Origin: Methylorubrum populi
GTDB lineage: Bacteria > Pseudomonadota > Alphaproteobacteria > Rhizobiales > Beijerinckiaceae
DNA length: 64,000 bases
Assembly: GCF_002355515.1 (NCBI RefSeq)
Contig: NZ_AP014809.1
Span: 712,001-776,000 of the forward strand
Direction: 5' to 3'
This document shows, one piece after another, positions 47,998 through 56,361 of this stretch. Numbering within the stretch: the first letter of the stretch is position 1; the number at the start of each line of letters is the position of its first letter. A model generated the notes under the pieces. The model did no database searches. It saw only the letters and a program-made list of their open reading frames with translations, and was not told the origin of the DNA. The translations under genes and the position numbers were made by a program.

Positions 47998-48342
47998 ATG
48001 CTGCTCGAATCCCTCAAACGCCTCGAAGCGACCGTGGAGGCCGAGACCGAGGCGCTCGCCGCCAACGCTCCCCTCGATCTCGATGCGGTCAACCGGGCCA
48101 AGAGCCGGAGCCTCCTGGAGCTCACCCGTCTCGCCCGCGCCGTCGATGTCGCGGCCCTCGACGCCGAGACCGGCATCGTGCTGGCGCGCCTGCGCGAAAA
48201 GCTGGTGCGCAACCAAGAGGCGGTCGCCTTGCACCTGCGGGCTGTGGAGGAGGTCGGCGCGACGCTCCAGGCCAGCCTCCAGGCGGCGGAATCCGACGGC
48301 ACCTATTCCGCGCGCGTGTCCGCGCCGTCGGGGCGCGACTGA
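47998..48342 (+). CDS. FlgN-like flagellar chaperone
   Basis: A 114-residue helical protein (ESLKRLEATVEAETEALAAN, NRAKSRSLLELTRLARAVDV, LREKLVRNQEAVALHLRAVE). It is similar in size and helix layout to FlgN, the chaperone of FlgK and FlgL, which are encoded in the same cluster. Spaced 6 bases after the FlgJ-like gene. Identification rests on layout and context. Confidence 0.65.
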   Translation: MLLESLKRLEATVEAETEALAANAPLDLDAVNRAKSRSLLELTRLARAVDVAALDAETGIVLARLREKLVRNQEAVALHLRAVEEVGATLQASLQAAESDGTYSARVSAPSGRD

Positions 48343-48345
48343 GCG

Positions 48346-48792
48346 ATGCGCGTCCTGTTCTCCGGCCTGTGGATCTGCGCCGTCACCATCGCCTCCTGCT
48401 ACGCGGCGGTGACCTTCGGCGGCGGCTTCTTCTCGAAGTCGACCGAGCCCTATCTCGAGGGGCTGCAATACCAGAAGCTCGCGCCCATCAACATTCCGAT
48501 GGTCGCCGAGGGCAAGGTGCAGGGCTACGTCATCGCCGTGCTGGTCTTCACGGCGGATGCCAAGCTGATGCACACGCTGCCGGTGGCCCCCAACGCCTTC
48601 GTGGTCGACGAGGCCTTCCGCCAGATCTACGGCGACACCACGATCGATTTCCGCAAGCTCGCCCGCTACGACATCAACGGCCGCCTCGCCCAGATCCGCG
48701 CCAAGGTGAACGAGCGCCTCGGTTCCGACGTGGTCAAGGACGTGCTGGTGGACGAACTGAACTTCGTCGCCAAACGCGAGGTGCGCTCGTAG
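48346..48792 (+). CDS. Membrane-anchored FliL-like flagellar protein
   Basis: A 148-residue protein with an N-terminal membrane anchor (LFSGLWICAVTIASCYAAVT) and a periplasmic domain of about 115 residues (PINIPMVAEGKVQGYVIAVL, INGRLAQIRAKVNERLGSDV, VKDVLVDELNFVAKREV). Topology, size and the C-terminal VKDVLVDELNF pattern resemble FliL, the stator-associated protein. It is also at the end of the flagellar cluster, as such genes are in rhizobia. Not certain. Confidence 0.65.
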   Translation: MRVLFSGLWICAVTIASCYAAVTFGGGFFSKSTEPYLEGLQYQKLAPINIPMVAEGKVQGYVIAVLVFTADAKLMHTLPVAPNAFVVDEAFRQIYGDTTIDFRKLARYDINGRLAQIRAKVNERLGSDVVKDVLVDELNFVAKREVRS

Positions 48793-48963
48793 TCGCATTC
48801 GGTCGTCGCGAGGCGGAGCCAGAGCAATTTAGGGCGCGACCTCCCTGGAAAGCGCGCGCTGAACGGCTTCGCTCCGCTCGCGGTGACGGATCGGCCCGAA
48901 CGCCTCGGCCCGCATCCGATGCGCGTTGACCGCCATCAAGTCCCCGCGCACTTTGCTGCGGCC

Positions 48964-49857
48964 ATGTCCCCCTTCACCGGCCTGTCCGCCTTTCCCATCA
49001 CCCCCGCCTCGCCCGACGGCCGCGTCGATCCGGCGGCCCTGCGCGCGCTGATCGCTCGGCTCGTGAACGCGGGCGTGGATTCGATCGGACTTCTCGGCAG
49101 CACCGGCACCTACGCCTACCTGTCCCGCGACGAGCGCCGCCGTGCCGTCGAGGCCGCCCTGGACGAAGCCGGCGGTCGTGTACCGGTCATCGTCGGCATC
49201 GGGGCTCTGCGCACGGACGAGGCGGTCGCCCTGGCGCAAGATGCGCGGGCGGCGGGCGCCGCAGCGGGACTCCTGGCCGCGATGTCCTACACGCCGCTGA
49301 CCGACGACGAGGTGTTCGAGCACGTCTCCGCGGTGGCGGCGGGCAGCAGGCTGCCGATCTGCATCTACGACAATCCCGGCACCACGCATTTCCGGTTCAC
49401 GCCCTCATTGGTCGGGCGGCTGGCACAGGTGTCCGGTATCCATGCGCTCAAGAGCCCGGCCCCGGACCCCGACGCGGTGGCCGGCCATCTCGACGCCCTG
49501 CGCCGGGCGGTGCCCGCCGATTTCCGGCTCGGCTATAGCGGTGACTGGAACGCAGCGGAGGCGCTGCTCGCCGGCGGCGAGGCTTGGTACAGCGTTGCGG
49601 CCGGACTGTTCCCGGAACCCTGCCTCGCGATCCTGCGGGCCGCGCAGGCCGGGGACGCCGCGCGGGCGCGGGCGCTCAACGCGCGGATGCAGCCGCTCTG
49701 GGACCTCTTCAGGGAGTTCACCAGCCTCCGGGTCGTCTACGCGGCGGTCGACCATCTCGGCCTGTGCCGAGCTGATCCGCCCCGGCCGATCCTGCCGCTC
49801 CCGGAAACCCTCCGGATCCGGGTGGCGGATGTCGTGGACCGTCTCGGGCTCGCCTGA
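48964..49857 (+). CDS. Dihydrodipicolinate synthase (DapA) family aldolase/lyase
   Basis: A 297-residue TIM-barrel enzyme of the N-acetylneuraminate lyase/DapA superfamily. Schiff-base lysine K163 in IHALKSPAPD and catalytic Tyr135 in CIYDNPGTTHFR are in place. The DapA motif GTTGE is replaced by GSTGTY (45-50), which argues against pyruvate-semialdehyde condensation in lysine synthesis. A related aldolase of unknown substrate is likely. Start at ATG 48964; longer starts lack conservation. Confidence 0.87.
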   Translation: MSPFTGLSAFPITPASPDGRVDPAALRALIARLVNAGVDSIGLLGSTGTYAYLSRDERRRAVEAALDEAGGRVPVIVGIGALRTDEAVALAQDARAAGAAAGLLAAMSYTPLTDDEVFEHVSAVAAGSRLPICIYDNPGTTHFRFTPSLVGRLAQVSGIHALKSPAPDPDAVAGHLDALRRAVPADFRLGYSGDWNAAEALLAGGEAWYSVAAGLFPEPCLAILRAAQAGDAARARALNARMQPLWDLFREFTSLRVVYAAVDHLGLCRADPPRPILPLPETLRIRVADVVDRLGLA

Positions 49858-49968
49858 TCCGGCCGCCGGACAGTCGGCGCGGGACAGTCGCCGTGCGCCG
49901 GTCTTAAAGGTCGATTCACGCAGAACTGTTTGACTCACCGCAGAGTAAGTTCTGCGTAATCGAGTGCC

Positions 49969-50964
49969 ATGTCCTCATCGGTCGCCGAAGCGCCGGACCT
50001 GTCCGGCCTCATCGAGCTCTCGCGCGATCCCGCGCTCGACCTGAAGCCCGTGATCCTTCGGGTGCAGACCGACCTGTTCCTGACGGCTCCGGTCCATGAC
50101 CGGGCGATCCTCCAGGCCTTTGAGTCCCTCGCGGCGGGCCTGATCCCGACGGTGGACGCGGACACGCTGCGCATCGTCGCCGAGAAGCTCGACGGCTGCC
50201 CCGACGTGCCGGCCGGCGTCCGCGCCGCGCTGGAAGCGCGCGGATTTCCCCTGGCCCCGCCCCGCGAGCCGGGGACGGAGGCCGAAGCCGACCGGGCGAT
50301 CGCGGCAAATCCCGGCGCGCTGATCGGCACCCGAACCCTGGAGCGCCTCGTCGCCCGCGCCCGCACCGATGCGGCCCTCGCCCACACCCTGCTCGGCCGG
50401 CCCGACATTCCGCCCGCCGACCTTGCGCCCCTCTGGCTCTTCGCGGAGCCGGAGCAGCGCCGCGCCATCGCCGAGGCGGTCGAGGCGACCGCGGCCCTGC
50501 GCCCCTGCCCGTCGACGCCCAGGACGCTGGCGACGAGCCTCGTCGAGCATTCCCACGCCCGCGACGTGCAGGCCTTCGTCACCGCGCTCGGGAACGGGCT
50601 CGGCCTGCCGCCGAACTATCTCAGCGCCGCCATCGATCCGGCCGCCCGCTACGACCTGCTGACGCTCGCCCTGCGGGCGGCGGATCTGCGCGAGGGCGAG
50701 GCGGTCTTCGTCTTCCTCACGCTCAACGACAGCGTGGCGCGCTCGGTCGATCGGGTGTTCGCCCTCGTCACGCTGTTCCGCGAAACGAGCCGGGCCACCG
50801 CCCGCGACCTTCTCTGCGCGATCCTCGGCGTGCCGGTGATGGAGCGCGCGGGCGGCGAGCACCAGCCGCTGCACGGCCCCGAGGCCCGGCGTCCCGCCCC
50901 GGCCGCGGCCGAGCGCGGAGGCTTGCGCACCATTCTCCCGACGCGCCTGCGCCGCACGAGCTGA
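49969..50964 (+). CDS. DUF2336 family protein
   Basis: A 331-residue helical-repeat protein (LSRDPALDLKPVILRVQTDL, HDRAILQAFESLAAGLIPTV, TLERLVARARTDAALAHTLL). The pattern of short antiparallel helices resembles DUF2336 (HEAT-like), present in many alphaproteobacteria. The end is Pro/Arg-rich and disordered. No catalytic motif. Not linked to its neighbours by overlap. Confidence 0.65.
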   Translation: MSSSVAEAPDLSGLIELSRDPALDLKPVILRVQTDLFLTAPVHDRAILQAFESLAAGLIPTVDADTLRIVAEKLDGCPDVPAGVRAALEARGFPLAPPREPGTEAEADRAIAANPGALIGTRTLERLVARARTDAALAHTLLGRPDIPPADLAPLWLFAEPEQRRAIAEAVEATAALRPCPSTPRTLATSLVEHSHARDVQAFVTALGNGLGLPPNYLSAAIDPAARYDLLTLALRAADLREGEAVFVFLTLNDSVARSVDRVFALVTLFRETSRATARDLLCAILGVPVMERAGGEHQPLHGPEARRPAPAAAERGGLRTILPTRLRRTS

Positions 50965-50982
50965 CGCGCCTCGGGCGAGACG

Positions 50983-51324
50983 CTACTCCACGAGCGGTAG
51001 GCCGTGCCGGCCCTCGCGGTCGTCGATCTCGACGATCCAGAGATCGGAATCGAAGCGAATCTCACGGGCGATCCGCTCCTCCACATCCGGCGACGGCGCG
51101 GCGGCAAGGATCGCCGTGAACAGGCGGTCGCCCGGATCCTCCGCCTCGATCAGCGCCTGGGGGGCCGGGCCGTAGAGGTCGGCGGTGCCGTCGAGCCGGT
51201 CGACCTTGACGAAGATCGCCCCCGCTTCCGCCGCGCCGCGGCGGCGCTGCACCGCGGGGATGCCCTCGCCGTTGAGGCGGCGCAGCTGCGCGGAGACCCA
51301 GAAATCCGAGCGGAGGCGTGGCAT
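50983..51324 (-). CDS. DUF1491 family protein
   Basis: A 113-residue protein, RLRSDFWVSAQLRRLNGEGI at the N-terminus, FVKVDRLDGTADLYGPAPQA in the middle and DSDLWIVEIDDREGRHGLPL near the end. This is the typical full-length DUF1491 pattern of alphaproteobacteria, small and soluble, function unknown. Stop lies 19 bases from the convergent DUF2336 gene. Confidence 0.87.
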   Translation of the reverse strand: MPRLRSDFWVSAQLRRLNGEGIPAVQRRRGAAEAGAIFVKVDRLDGTADLYGPAPQALIEAEDPGDRLFTAILAAAPSPDVEERIAREIRFDSDLWIVEIDDREGRHGLPLVE

Positions 51325-51394
51325 GCCCGGTTCATAGGCGCACGCCGCGCCGATGGCGAGGGCGGCAGGCCATCCGCAAGACCGGCGGATGAGG

Positions 51395-52147
51395 TCAGCC
51401 GCTCGCCTTGGCGGTCATCTCGCGGGTCAGGGCGCGCAGGGTCGGTCCGGCGGCCTCGCCCTTCACCGGCAGCTTGCGGTCGCGCTCGAACTTCTCGATC
51501 GCCGCCTTCGTGCCGGGCCCCATCAGGCCGTCATCCTTGAGCGGGCCGTAGCCGAGCTTGGTCAGCGCGCGCTGGACACGGATCACGGCGGGATCGGGCT
51601 TGGCGGTCTCGGGCTTGGCGGTCTCCGTCTTCGCCACCTCGGCCTTCTCCTTCGCGGCCGGCTTCGGCTCGGGCCTGCGCTCCGCCCTCGGGGTGACCGA
51701 GGCCGTCGTCTCGCCGGAACGGATCATGTCGGCGATCGCGTCACGGGGCGCTGCCGGCACCTCCCGCGCAGGCGCGGGCTTCGGCGTCTCCACCGCGCGA
51801 ACCTCCCGCACCGGCTGCGGCGCAGGCTTTCCCGCCACCGGCTTCGGCTCGACGGTCGGCAGGATCGGCGCCGGATGCGGCCCGGCCTGGAGGCCCATGG
51901 CGTTGACGCAGACATAGATCGCCGCCCCGGCGCCGAGCAGCGTTCCGAACACGCCGCCGGGATAGCGCAGGCAGAACCGTCCGGCCCCGTTCGCCGCAGT
52001 CAGGACGGAGGCCTGCCAGCCGGAGGCCGCGGGTCCGCGCGGAGCCGGCTTGCGGCGCGGCGACTTGGCCGGGCTTCGTCCGACCCGCATGTCACCGGGG
52101 ACGACGATCTCGCGCTGATCCCGTCGGGCGGGCGGCTCGCGCATCAT
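51395..52147 (-). CDS. Membrane-anchored peptidoglycan-binding domain protein
   Basis: A 250-residue protein. Basic cytoplasmic N-terminus (RSPAKSPRRKPAPRG), one transmembrane helix (about 66-88, GGVFGTLLGAGAAIYVCVNA), a long Pro/Ala/Lys/Glu-rich periplasmic linker with TAKPETAKP repeats, and a C-terminal PG_binding_1 domain (about 190-248, VQRALTKLGYGPLKDDGLMG, GTKAAIEKFERDRKLPVKGE). Likely anchors the inner membrane to the wall. Adjacent to a histidine kinase gene on the same strand. Confidence 0.85.
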   Translation of the reverse strand: MMREPPARRDQREIVVPGDMRVGRSPAKSPRRKPAPRGPAASGWQASVLTAANGAGRFCLRYPGGVFGTLLGAGAAIYVCVNAMGLQAGPHPAPILPTVEPKPVAGKPAPQPVREVRAVETPKPAPAREVPAAPRDAIADMIRSGETTASVTPRAERRPEPKPAAKEKAEVAKTETAKPETAKPDPAVIRVQRALTKLGYGPLKDDGLMGPGTKAAIEKFERDRKLPVKGEAAGPTLRALTREMTAKASG

Positions 52148-52156
52148 TTCGCTCCT

Positions 52157-52211
52157 TCACAGCATCGTCCCGAAAGCGGGCTTCGCGCTTTTGCAAGCGG
52201 ACGATGCAGAA
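52157..52211. repeat. Dispersed GCATCGT-CCCGAAAG repeat, copy 4
   Basis: AGCATCGTCCCGAAAGCGGG...CTTTTGCAAGCGGACGATGCAG lies between the PG-binding and kinase genes. The GCATCGT/ACGATGC ends and the CCCGAAAG core match copy 2. Confidence 0.65.
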
Positions 52212-52289
52212 ACGGGAATCTCGAGCAGGATTCCGGATCGAATGTCCGGATCCGTGCCCGAGGGTTCTGCCGGGCGTCGCGCGAGCGGC

Positions 52290-54230
52290 TCATCCGGCGC
52301 GGCGCATCGGGGCGTCCGCCGAAGGCGGAGCGGGGTCGAACAGGCCGACCGGCAGGCGGATCGGCTCGGGCACCGGCTCCGATACCGCCGCGCCCCGCAC
52401 CGAGGTGCGGATCGGCGCCGGCTGGTTCTGCGCCGGGACGATCTTCGCGCCACCGGAAGCCGCCTTGCCGGCGGTCGCCGCGGCGGCCTTGGCGCGGCTG
52501 CAATCGAGCGGCAGCGTCACGGTGACGGCCGTGCCCTTGCCGGGGGCGCTCTCGACCGAGACGGCGCCGCCATGCAGCCCGGCGAGGCCGCGCACCACGG
52601 AGAGGCCGAGCCCGGTGCCCTCGTGGCTCCGGCCGTAGCCGCCGCCGACCTGGAAGAAGGGGTCGCCGAGCCGCGGCAGGTCGGCCTCGGTGATGCCGAT
52701 GCCGTTGTCGCTCACCACGAGGTCGAGATAGGCCCCGCCCCGGCGCACCATCACCTCGACCCGCCCGCCGCGCGGCGTGAACTTCACCGCGTTCGAGATC
52801 AGGTTGATCAGCATCTGGCGGCAGGCGCGGGCATCGGCCACGAGGGCGCAGCCGGCGGGCACGGGGGCGCTCACCAGGGTGATGCCCGAGGCATCGGCCT
52901 TGAGCCGCATCAGGTCGCAGCAGCTTCGCAGCAGCGCTTCGACATCGACCGGCTCGGGCTGGAAGTCGAAATGCCCGCCGCGGATGCGCGAGATGTCGAG
53001 CAGCGTGTTGACCACGTCGAGCAGGTGACGCCCGGACTGGGCGATGATCCCGGCATATTCGCGCGAGCGCTCCGGCGAGAGGCTCACCGCGCCCTCCCCG
53101 CCCAGCACGTCCGAGAAGCCGATGATGGCGTTGAGGGGCGTGCGCAACTCGTGGCTGACGGTGGCGAGGAAGTGGGTCTTCACCTCGTCGGCGCGCTCGG
53201 CCTCGGCGCGGGCGCGGTCGAGCTCCTGCGCGTGGCGGCGGTGCTCGGACACGTCGCGGGTCACGGCGACGACGGTCGAGCCGTTGGCGCCGGCCAGCCC
53301 CGCCTCGATCCGGTGGGCGCGCATCTCGGCGAAGATGGTGCGGCTGCCGTCGGCGCGGGGCGCGTCGAGGTGCAGGCGGAAGGGCACGGTCGCCGGCGCG
53401 CCGTGGGCGGCGACATCGCTGATTGCCTGGAGCAGCGCCGGACGGTCGCCGATATGCACCCGGTCGAGCAGGCCGTGGCCGCGCAGGCGGCTCGCCTCGG
53501 CGCCGACGAAGCGGGCGGCCGAGCCGCTCGCCTCCAGCACCCGGCCGTTGGCGTCGTGCCACGTCACGAGGTCGTCGATGGCCGAGAGCAGCAGGCGGTC
53601 GCGGGCCTCATTGTCCCGCATGCGCGCGCGCCACTCGCCTTCGCGGCGCATGTGCTCCATGGCCTGCGCCGCGATGTGACCGATGGCGGTCACGGCGAAG
53701 ACCGGCATGACGATGGCGTTGGGCCAGTCGAGGGCGAGGCTGCCGATGGGCAGGTAGCCGCTCAGCGCGATCGCGAAGGCGCCGAGGACGGCGATGACGG
53801 AGGCCGCGATCGTCGCCCGGCGCGAGCCGGAAATCATCGCCTCCAGCGGCACCGCCACGAGCCAGATCGCGGCGGCCGAGCTCGCGCCGCCGGTCAGCGC
53901 GGCGAGGCAGACGACGATGCCGGTCAGGCCGAGCGAGGACAGGGCATGCGCGACCCACAGCGAGCCGGTGCGCGACAGGACGACGGCGGCAAACAGCGGC
54001 AGGAACAGGCTCGCGATGGCGATCGCCTCGATGCCGCTCGGGACCCCGCGCCAGACGAGGTAGGGCGGGAGGCCCGCCATCATCACGACGCCGGTGGCCA
54101 GCCGCGAGATCAGGAAGCGCTCGTGGCGGAACCGCACGCCCGGCTCGGCCACGACGGAGGCGTGGACCAGCCCGGCGAGACGGGCATCGAAGAGGGAGGC
54201 AAGGGCACCGTCTTTACGCAACACCACCAC
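52290..54230 (-). CDS. PAS-domain sensor histidine kinase, DivJ/PdhS-like
   Basis: A 646-residue membrane kinase. Five to six transmembrane helices (about 43-190), a PAS domain (about 210-330, LLLSAIDDLVTWHDANGRVL), HisKA with H360 in FLATVSHELRTPLNAIIGF, and HATPase with N box INLISNAVKFTP, DNGIGI and GTGLGLSVVRGL. The C-terminal 90 residues are Ala/Pro-rich. The kinase core and layout resemble DivJ/PdhS cell-cycle kinases of alphaproteobacteria (inference). No response regulator gene is next to it. Confidence 0.9.
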   Translation of the reverse strand: MVVLRKDGALASLFDARLAGLVHASVVAEPGVRFRHERFLISRLATGVVMMAGLPPYLVWRGVPSGIEAIAIASLFLPLFAAVVLSRTGSLWVAHALSSLGLTGIVVCLAALTGGASSAAAIWLVAVPLEAMISGSRRATIAASVIAVLGAFAIALSGYLPIGSLALDWPNAIVMPVFAVTAIGHIAAQAMEHMRREGEWRARMRDNEARDRLLLSAIDDLVTWHDANGRVLEASGSAARFVGAEASRLRGHGLLDRVHIGDRPALLQAISDVAAHGAPATVPFRLHLDAPRADGSRTIFAEMRAHRIEAGLAGANGSTVVAVTRDVSEHRRHAQELDRARAEAERADEVKTHFLATVSHELRTPLNAIIGFSDVLGGEGAVSLSPERSREYAGIIAQSGRHLLDVVNTLLDISRIRGGHFDFQPEPVDVEALLRSCCDLMRLKADASGITLVSAPVPAGCALVADARACRQMLINLISNAVKFTPRGGRVEVMVRRGGAYLDLVVSDNGIGITEADLPRLGDPFFQVGGGYGRSHEGTGLGLSVVRGLAGLHGGAVSVESAPGKGTAVTVTLPLDCSRAKAAAATAGKAASGGAKIVPAQNQPAPIRTSVRGAAVSEPVPEPIRLPVGLFDPAPPSADAPMRRAG

Positions 54231-54621
54231 GCACAGCGCGAAACTCGACCCGAAACCCGGGTGTCCCGCGCCCCTCGACTACTCGTTACGATCTTCAGGC
54301 AAACCGTCGCAGAGCCGGTTTAAGCGAGGATGAAAAGGGTCGCTCACTTGCCGCCGACCGCGGCGGTGAGGGGGCCCCTGCAGGGGCCGGTCGAAGTGCC
54401 GATCCCCGTTCTTCACAGCCCCCCGAAACGGCGGAAGCGGCGCTCGGCACAGGGTAAACCGGCGGCCCGAAGGGCGCGCATTGCCGGAAAAAGGCTTCGT
54501 TCACCACGTCGGCGTTTTGGCCTCTCGCGCTTCATCCGGCGGTGCCGGGACGATGGCAGGATCAAGCGATCGTTCCCTGCCGGCCGCGCCGGCGAAGCAG
54601 CGCCTCCTCGGAACCGGATCG
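54231..54621. other. Divergent gene-free spacer with a 16-bp palindrome
   Basis: A 391-base region. GGCCCCTGCAGGGGCC at 54373-54388 is a perfect palindrome. Small open frames here lack coding bias. The promoter of the kinase gene and of the following small gene must be here. Confidence 0.45.
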
Positions 54622-55014
54622 ATGTCGTTTCTCCTGCGCGCCGCCCTCGTGATCGGTGCCCTCTCGTACCTCGCGCTCCAGCGCCAGGACGGGTCGTCGC
54701 CCGCCCCGCCCCGTCCCGCCACGGCAGGGGTCGCCAAGGGGAACACGGCGGCGAGTACGCTGGGGCTCCCGACGGGGATCGCCGAGGGCGACGCGTTGGA
54801 CAGCCTGACCACCGGCGGCATCGGCGCGCTGGTGAACGCCCTGAACGCGCTGCCGCCCGAGACCCGGGAGGAGATGGTGCGGGCCGGGGCGGACGCTGTC
54901 GCCCGGCGCGTCACCGGGCACGCCCTCGGACCGCTCGCGCCGCAGCGTCCGTCCGCCGACACCCTCTCGGCCAGCGACCGCCAGCCGTCATGGCGCGGAC
55001 CCACATCACACTGA
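54622..55014 (+). CDS. Small single-pass membrane protein, hypothetical
   Basis: A 130-residue protein beginning MSFLLRAALVIGALSYLALQ (transmembrane helix), then a Pro/Ala linker, a helical stretch LDSLTTGGIGALVNALNALP and ETREEMVRAGADAVARRVTG. It resembles short DUF5330-type envelope proteins of Hyphomicrobiales but the match is uncertain. The frame is open to 54481, so earlier starts are possible. It is the only gene before cydB, where cydA would be expected. Confidence 0.55.
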   Translation: MSFLLRAALVIGALSYLALQRQDGSSPAPPRPATAGVAKGNTAASTLGLPTGIAEGDALDSLTTGGIGALVNALNALPPETREEMVRAGADAVARRVTGHALGPLAPQRPSADTLSASDRQPSWRGPTSH

Positions 55015-55083
55015 GCGCGGTTCTGGCCTGATGAGGCGGCGCTCCTATAACGGACGGGCGCCACCGACCGGGAAGGAGCGACG

Positions 55084-56127
55084 ATGTTCGGCTTCGGAAG
55101 CGAGTACGAGGGCTTGGCCTTCTGGCTGCCGCTGGTTTGGGCTGGCCTGCTGGCGCTCGCGGTGGCGATGTATGTCGTCATCGACGGGTTCGACCTCGGG
55201 GTCGGCATCCTCTTCACCGCCGCACGGCCCGGCAACTGGCGCGACCGGATGATGCTCTCGGTGGCACCGATCTGGGACGGCAACGAGACCTGGCTCGTGC
55301 TCGGCGGCGGCGGGCTGTTCGCGGTGTTCTCGGTCGCCTACGCGATCCTGCTTCCGGCACTCTACCTGCCGATCATCCTGATGCTGATCGCGCTGATCTT
55401 CCGCGGGGTCGCCTTCGAGTTCCGCTTCAAGGCCGAGCGCTCGCAGGTGGTCTGGGACAACGCGTTCCACTACGGCTCGCTGGTCGCGACCTTCGCGCAG
55501 GGCATGGTGCTCGGCGCCTTCGTCCAGGGTTTCCAGACCGAAGGACGGGGCTTCTCCGGCGGCACCTTCGATTGGCTGACCCCCTTCAGCGTCATGACCG
55601 GCATCGGCCTCGTCTGCGGCTACGGGCTGCTCGGCGCGACGTGGTGCGTGATGAAGACCTCGGGCGAACTGGAGATCTGGTCGCGGATCAAGGCCAAGCA
55701 GTTCCTGATCGGCACCGTCGTCTCGATGGCGATCGTCAGCGCCTGGGTGCCGTTCCTGGGACTGCACATCCAGTGGCGCTGGTTCTCCTGGCCGAACGTT
55801 CTGTTCGTGGCCCCCGTGCCGCTGCTGACCGCCTTCGTCTGCTGGCGGATCTGGAAGGCGATCGAGGACGGGCGCGAGGTCGCACCCTTCCTCCTCTCGA
55901 TCGCCCTGTTCCTGCTCGGCTTCCTCGGCCTCGCGATCAGCCTGTTCCCCTACATCGTGCCGCCCAAGCTCACGATCTGGCAGGCGGCCAACGCGACCTC
56001 GGCCCTGCAATTCGCCCTGGTCGGCTACGCGGTGGTGATGCCGCTGACGCTGGCCTACACGGCCTATGCCTACTGGGTCTTCCGGGGGAAGATCGAGGAG
56101 AACCCGAACGCGGCGAGCTATCATTGA
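55084..56127 (+). CDS. cydB: Cytochrome bd-type quinol oxidase subunit II
   Basis: A 347-residue membrane subunit with about nine helices. LVWAGLLALAVAMYVVIDGF, DLGVGILF, VAPIWDGNETWLVLGGGGLF and FRGVAFEFRFKA are the CydB signature. LGLAISLFPYIVPPKLTIWQ resembles the cyanide-insensitive (CioB) branch. It supports oxygen reduction by the heme-bearing CydA, but no cydA is present within the window on either side. A TTG-started small gene overlaps its stop. Confidence 0.95.
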   Translation: MFGFGSEYEGLAFWLPLVWAGLLALAVAMYVVIDGFDLGVGILFTAARPGNWRDRMMLSVAPIWDGNETWLVLGGGGLFAVFSVAYAILLPALYLPIILMLIALIFRGVAFEFRFKAERSQVVWDNAFHYGSLVATFAQGMVLGAFVQGFQTEGRGFSGGTFDWLTPFSVMTGIGLVCGYGLLGATWCVMKTSGELEIWSRIKAKQFLIGTVVSMAIVSAWVPFLGLHIQWRWFSWPNVLFVAPVPLLTAFVCWRIWKAIEDGREVAPFLLSIALFLLGFLGLAISLFPYIVPPKLTIWQAANATSALQFALVGYAVVMPLTLAYTAYAYWVFRGKIEENPNAASYH

Positions 56128-56222
56128 GCGCCCGGCGCATCCTCTGGTTCGTCGTCCTCTACGGCCTGAGCCTCATCGCCTTCACGGCGCTCGTCTATTT
56201 CATCCGCGCCATCGCGCGGTGA
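56124..56222 (+). CDS. Tiny DUF2474/CydX-like oxidase subunit
   Basis: A 32-residue protein, (M)SARRILWFVVLYGLSLIA followed by FTALVYFIRAIAR: a positively charged N-terminus and one transmembrane helix. The TTG start at 56124 overlaps the cydB TGA (TTGA). Size, topology and position match the small DUF2474/CydX-like subunits of bd/CIO oxidases that stabilise the complex. Easily missed because of length and TTG start. Confidence 0.75.
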   Translation: MSARRILWFVVLYGLSLIAFTALVYFIRAIAR

Positions 56223-56235
56223 GATGGGCGCCGGC

Positions 56236-56361
56236 TCAGAGGCATAGCGTCAGGGCGGCGTGAAGCCAGAGCGTCACCCCCTCCCGGGCCCAGAGCAGCG
56301 CGCCGACCAGCGTCAGCGCGCCGAGAAGGGCGAGGACGACGAGTTCGTCCCGTCCGCTCAT
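56236..56361 (-). CDS. 41-residue membrane miniprotein coupled to the MFS gene
   Basis: MSGRDELVVLALLGALTLVG...WLHAALTLCL: two hydrophobic segments. Its ATG overlaps the MFS stop (ATGA at 56358-56361), a layout typical of translational coupling. It may be a small accessory subunit of the transporter. There is no known family and conservation is untested. Confidence 0.5.
   Translation of the reverse strand: MSGRDELVVLALLGALTLVGALLWAREGVTLWLHAALTLCL

Noticed and set aside
54231..55083. A decayed cydA upstream of cydB
   Set aside because: No reading frame on either strand shows CydA heme-ligand regions or the GRQPW/Q-loop pattern; the only credible gene is an unrelated small membrane protein.
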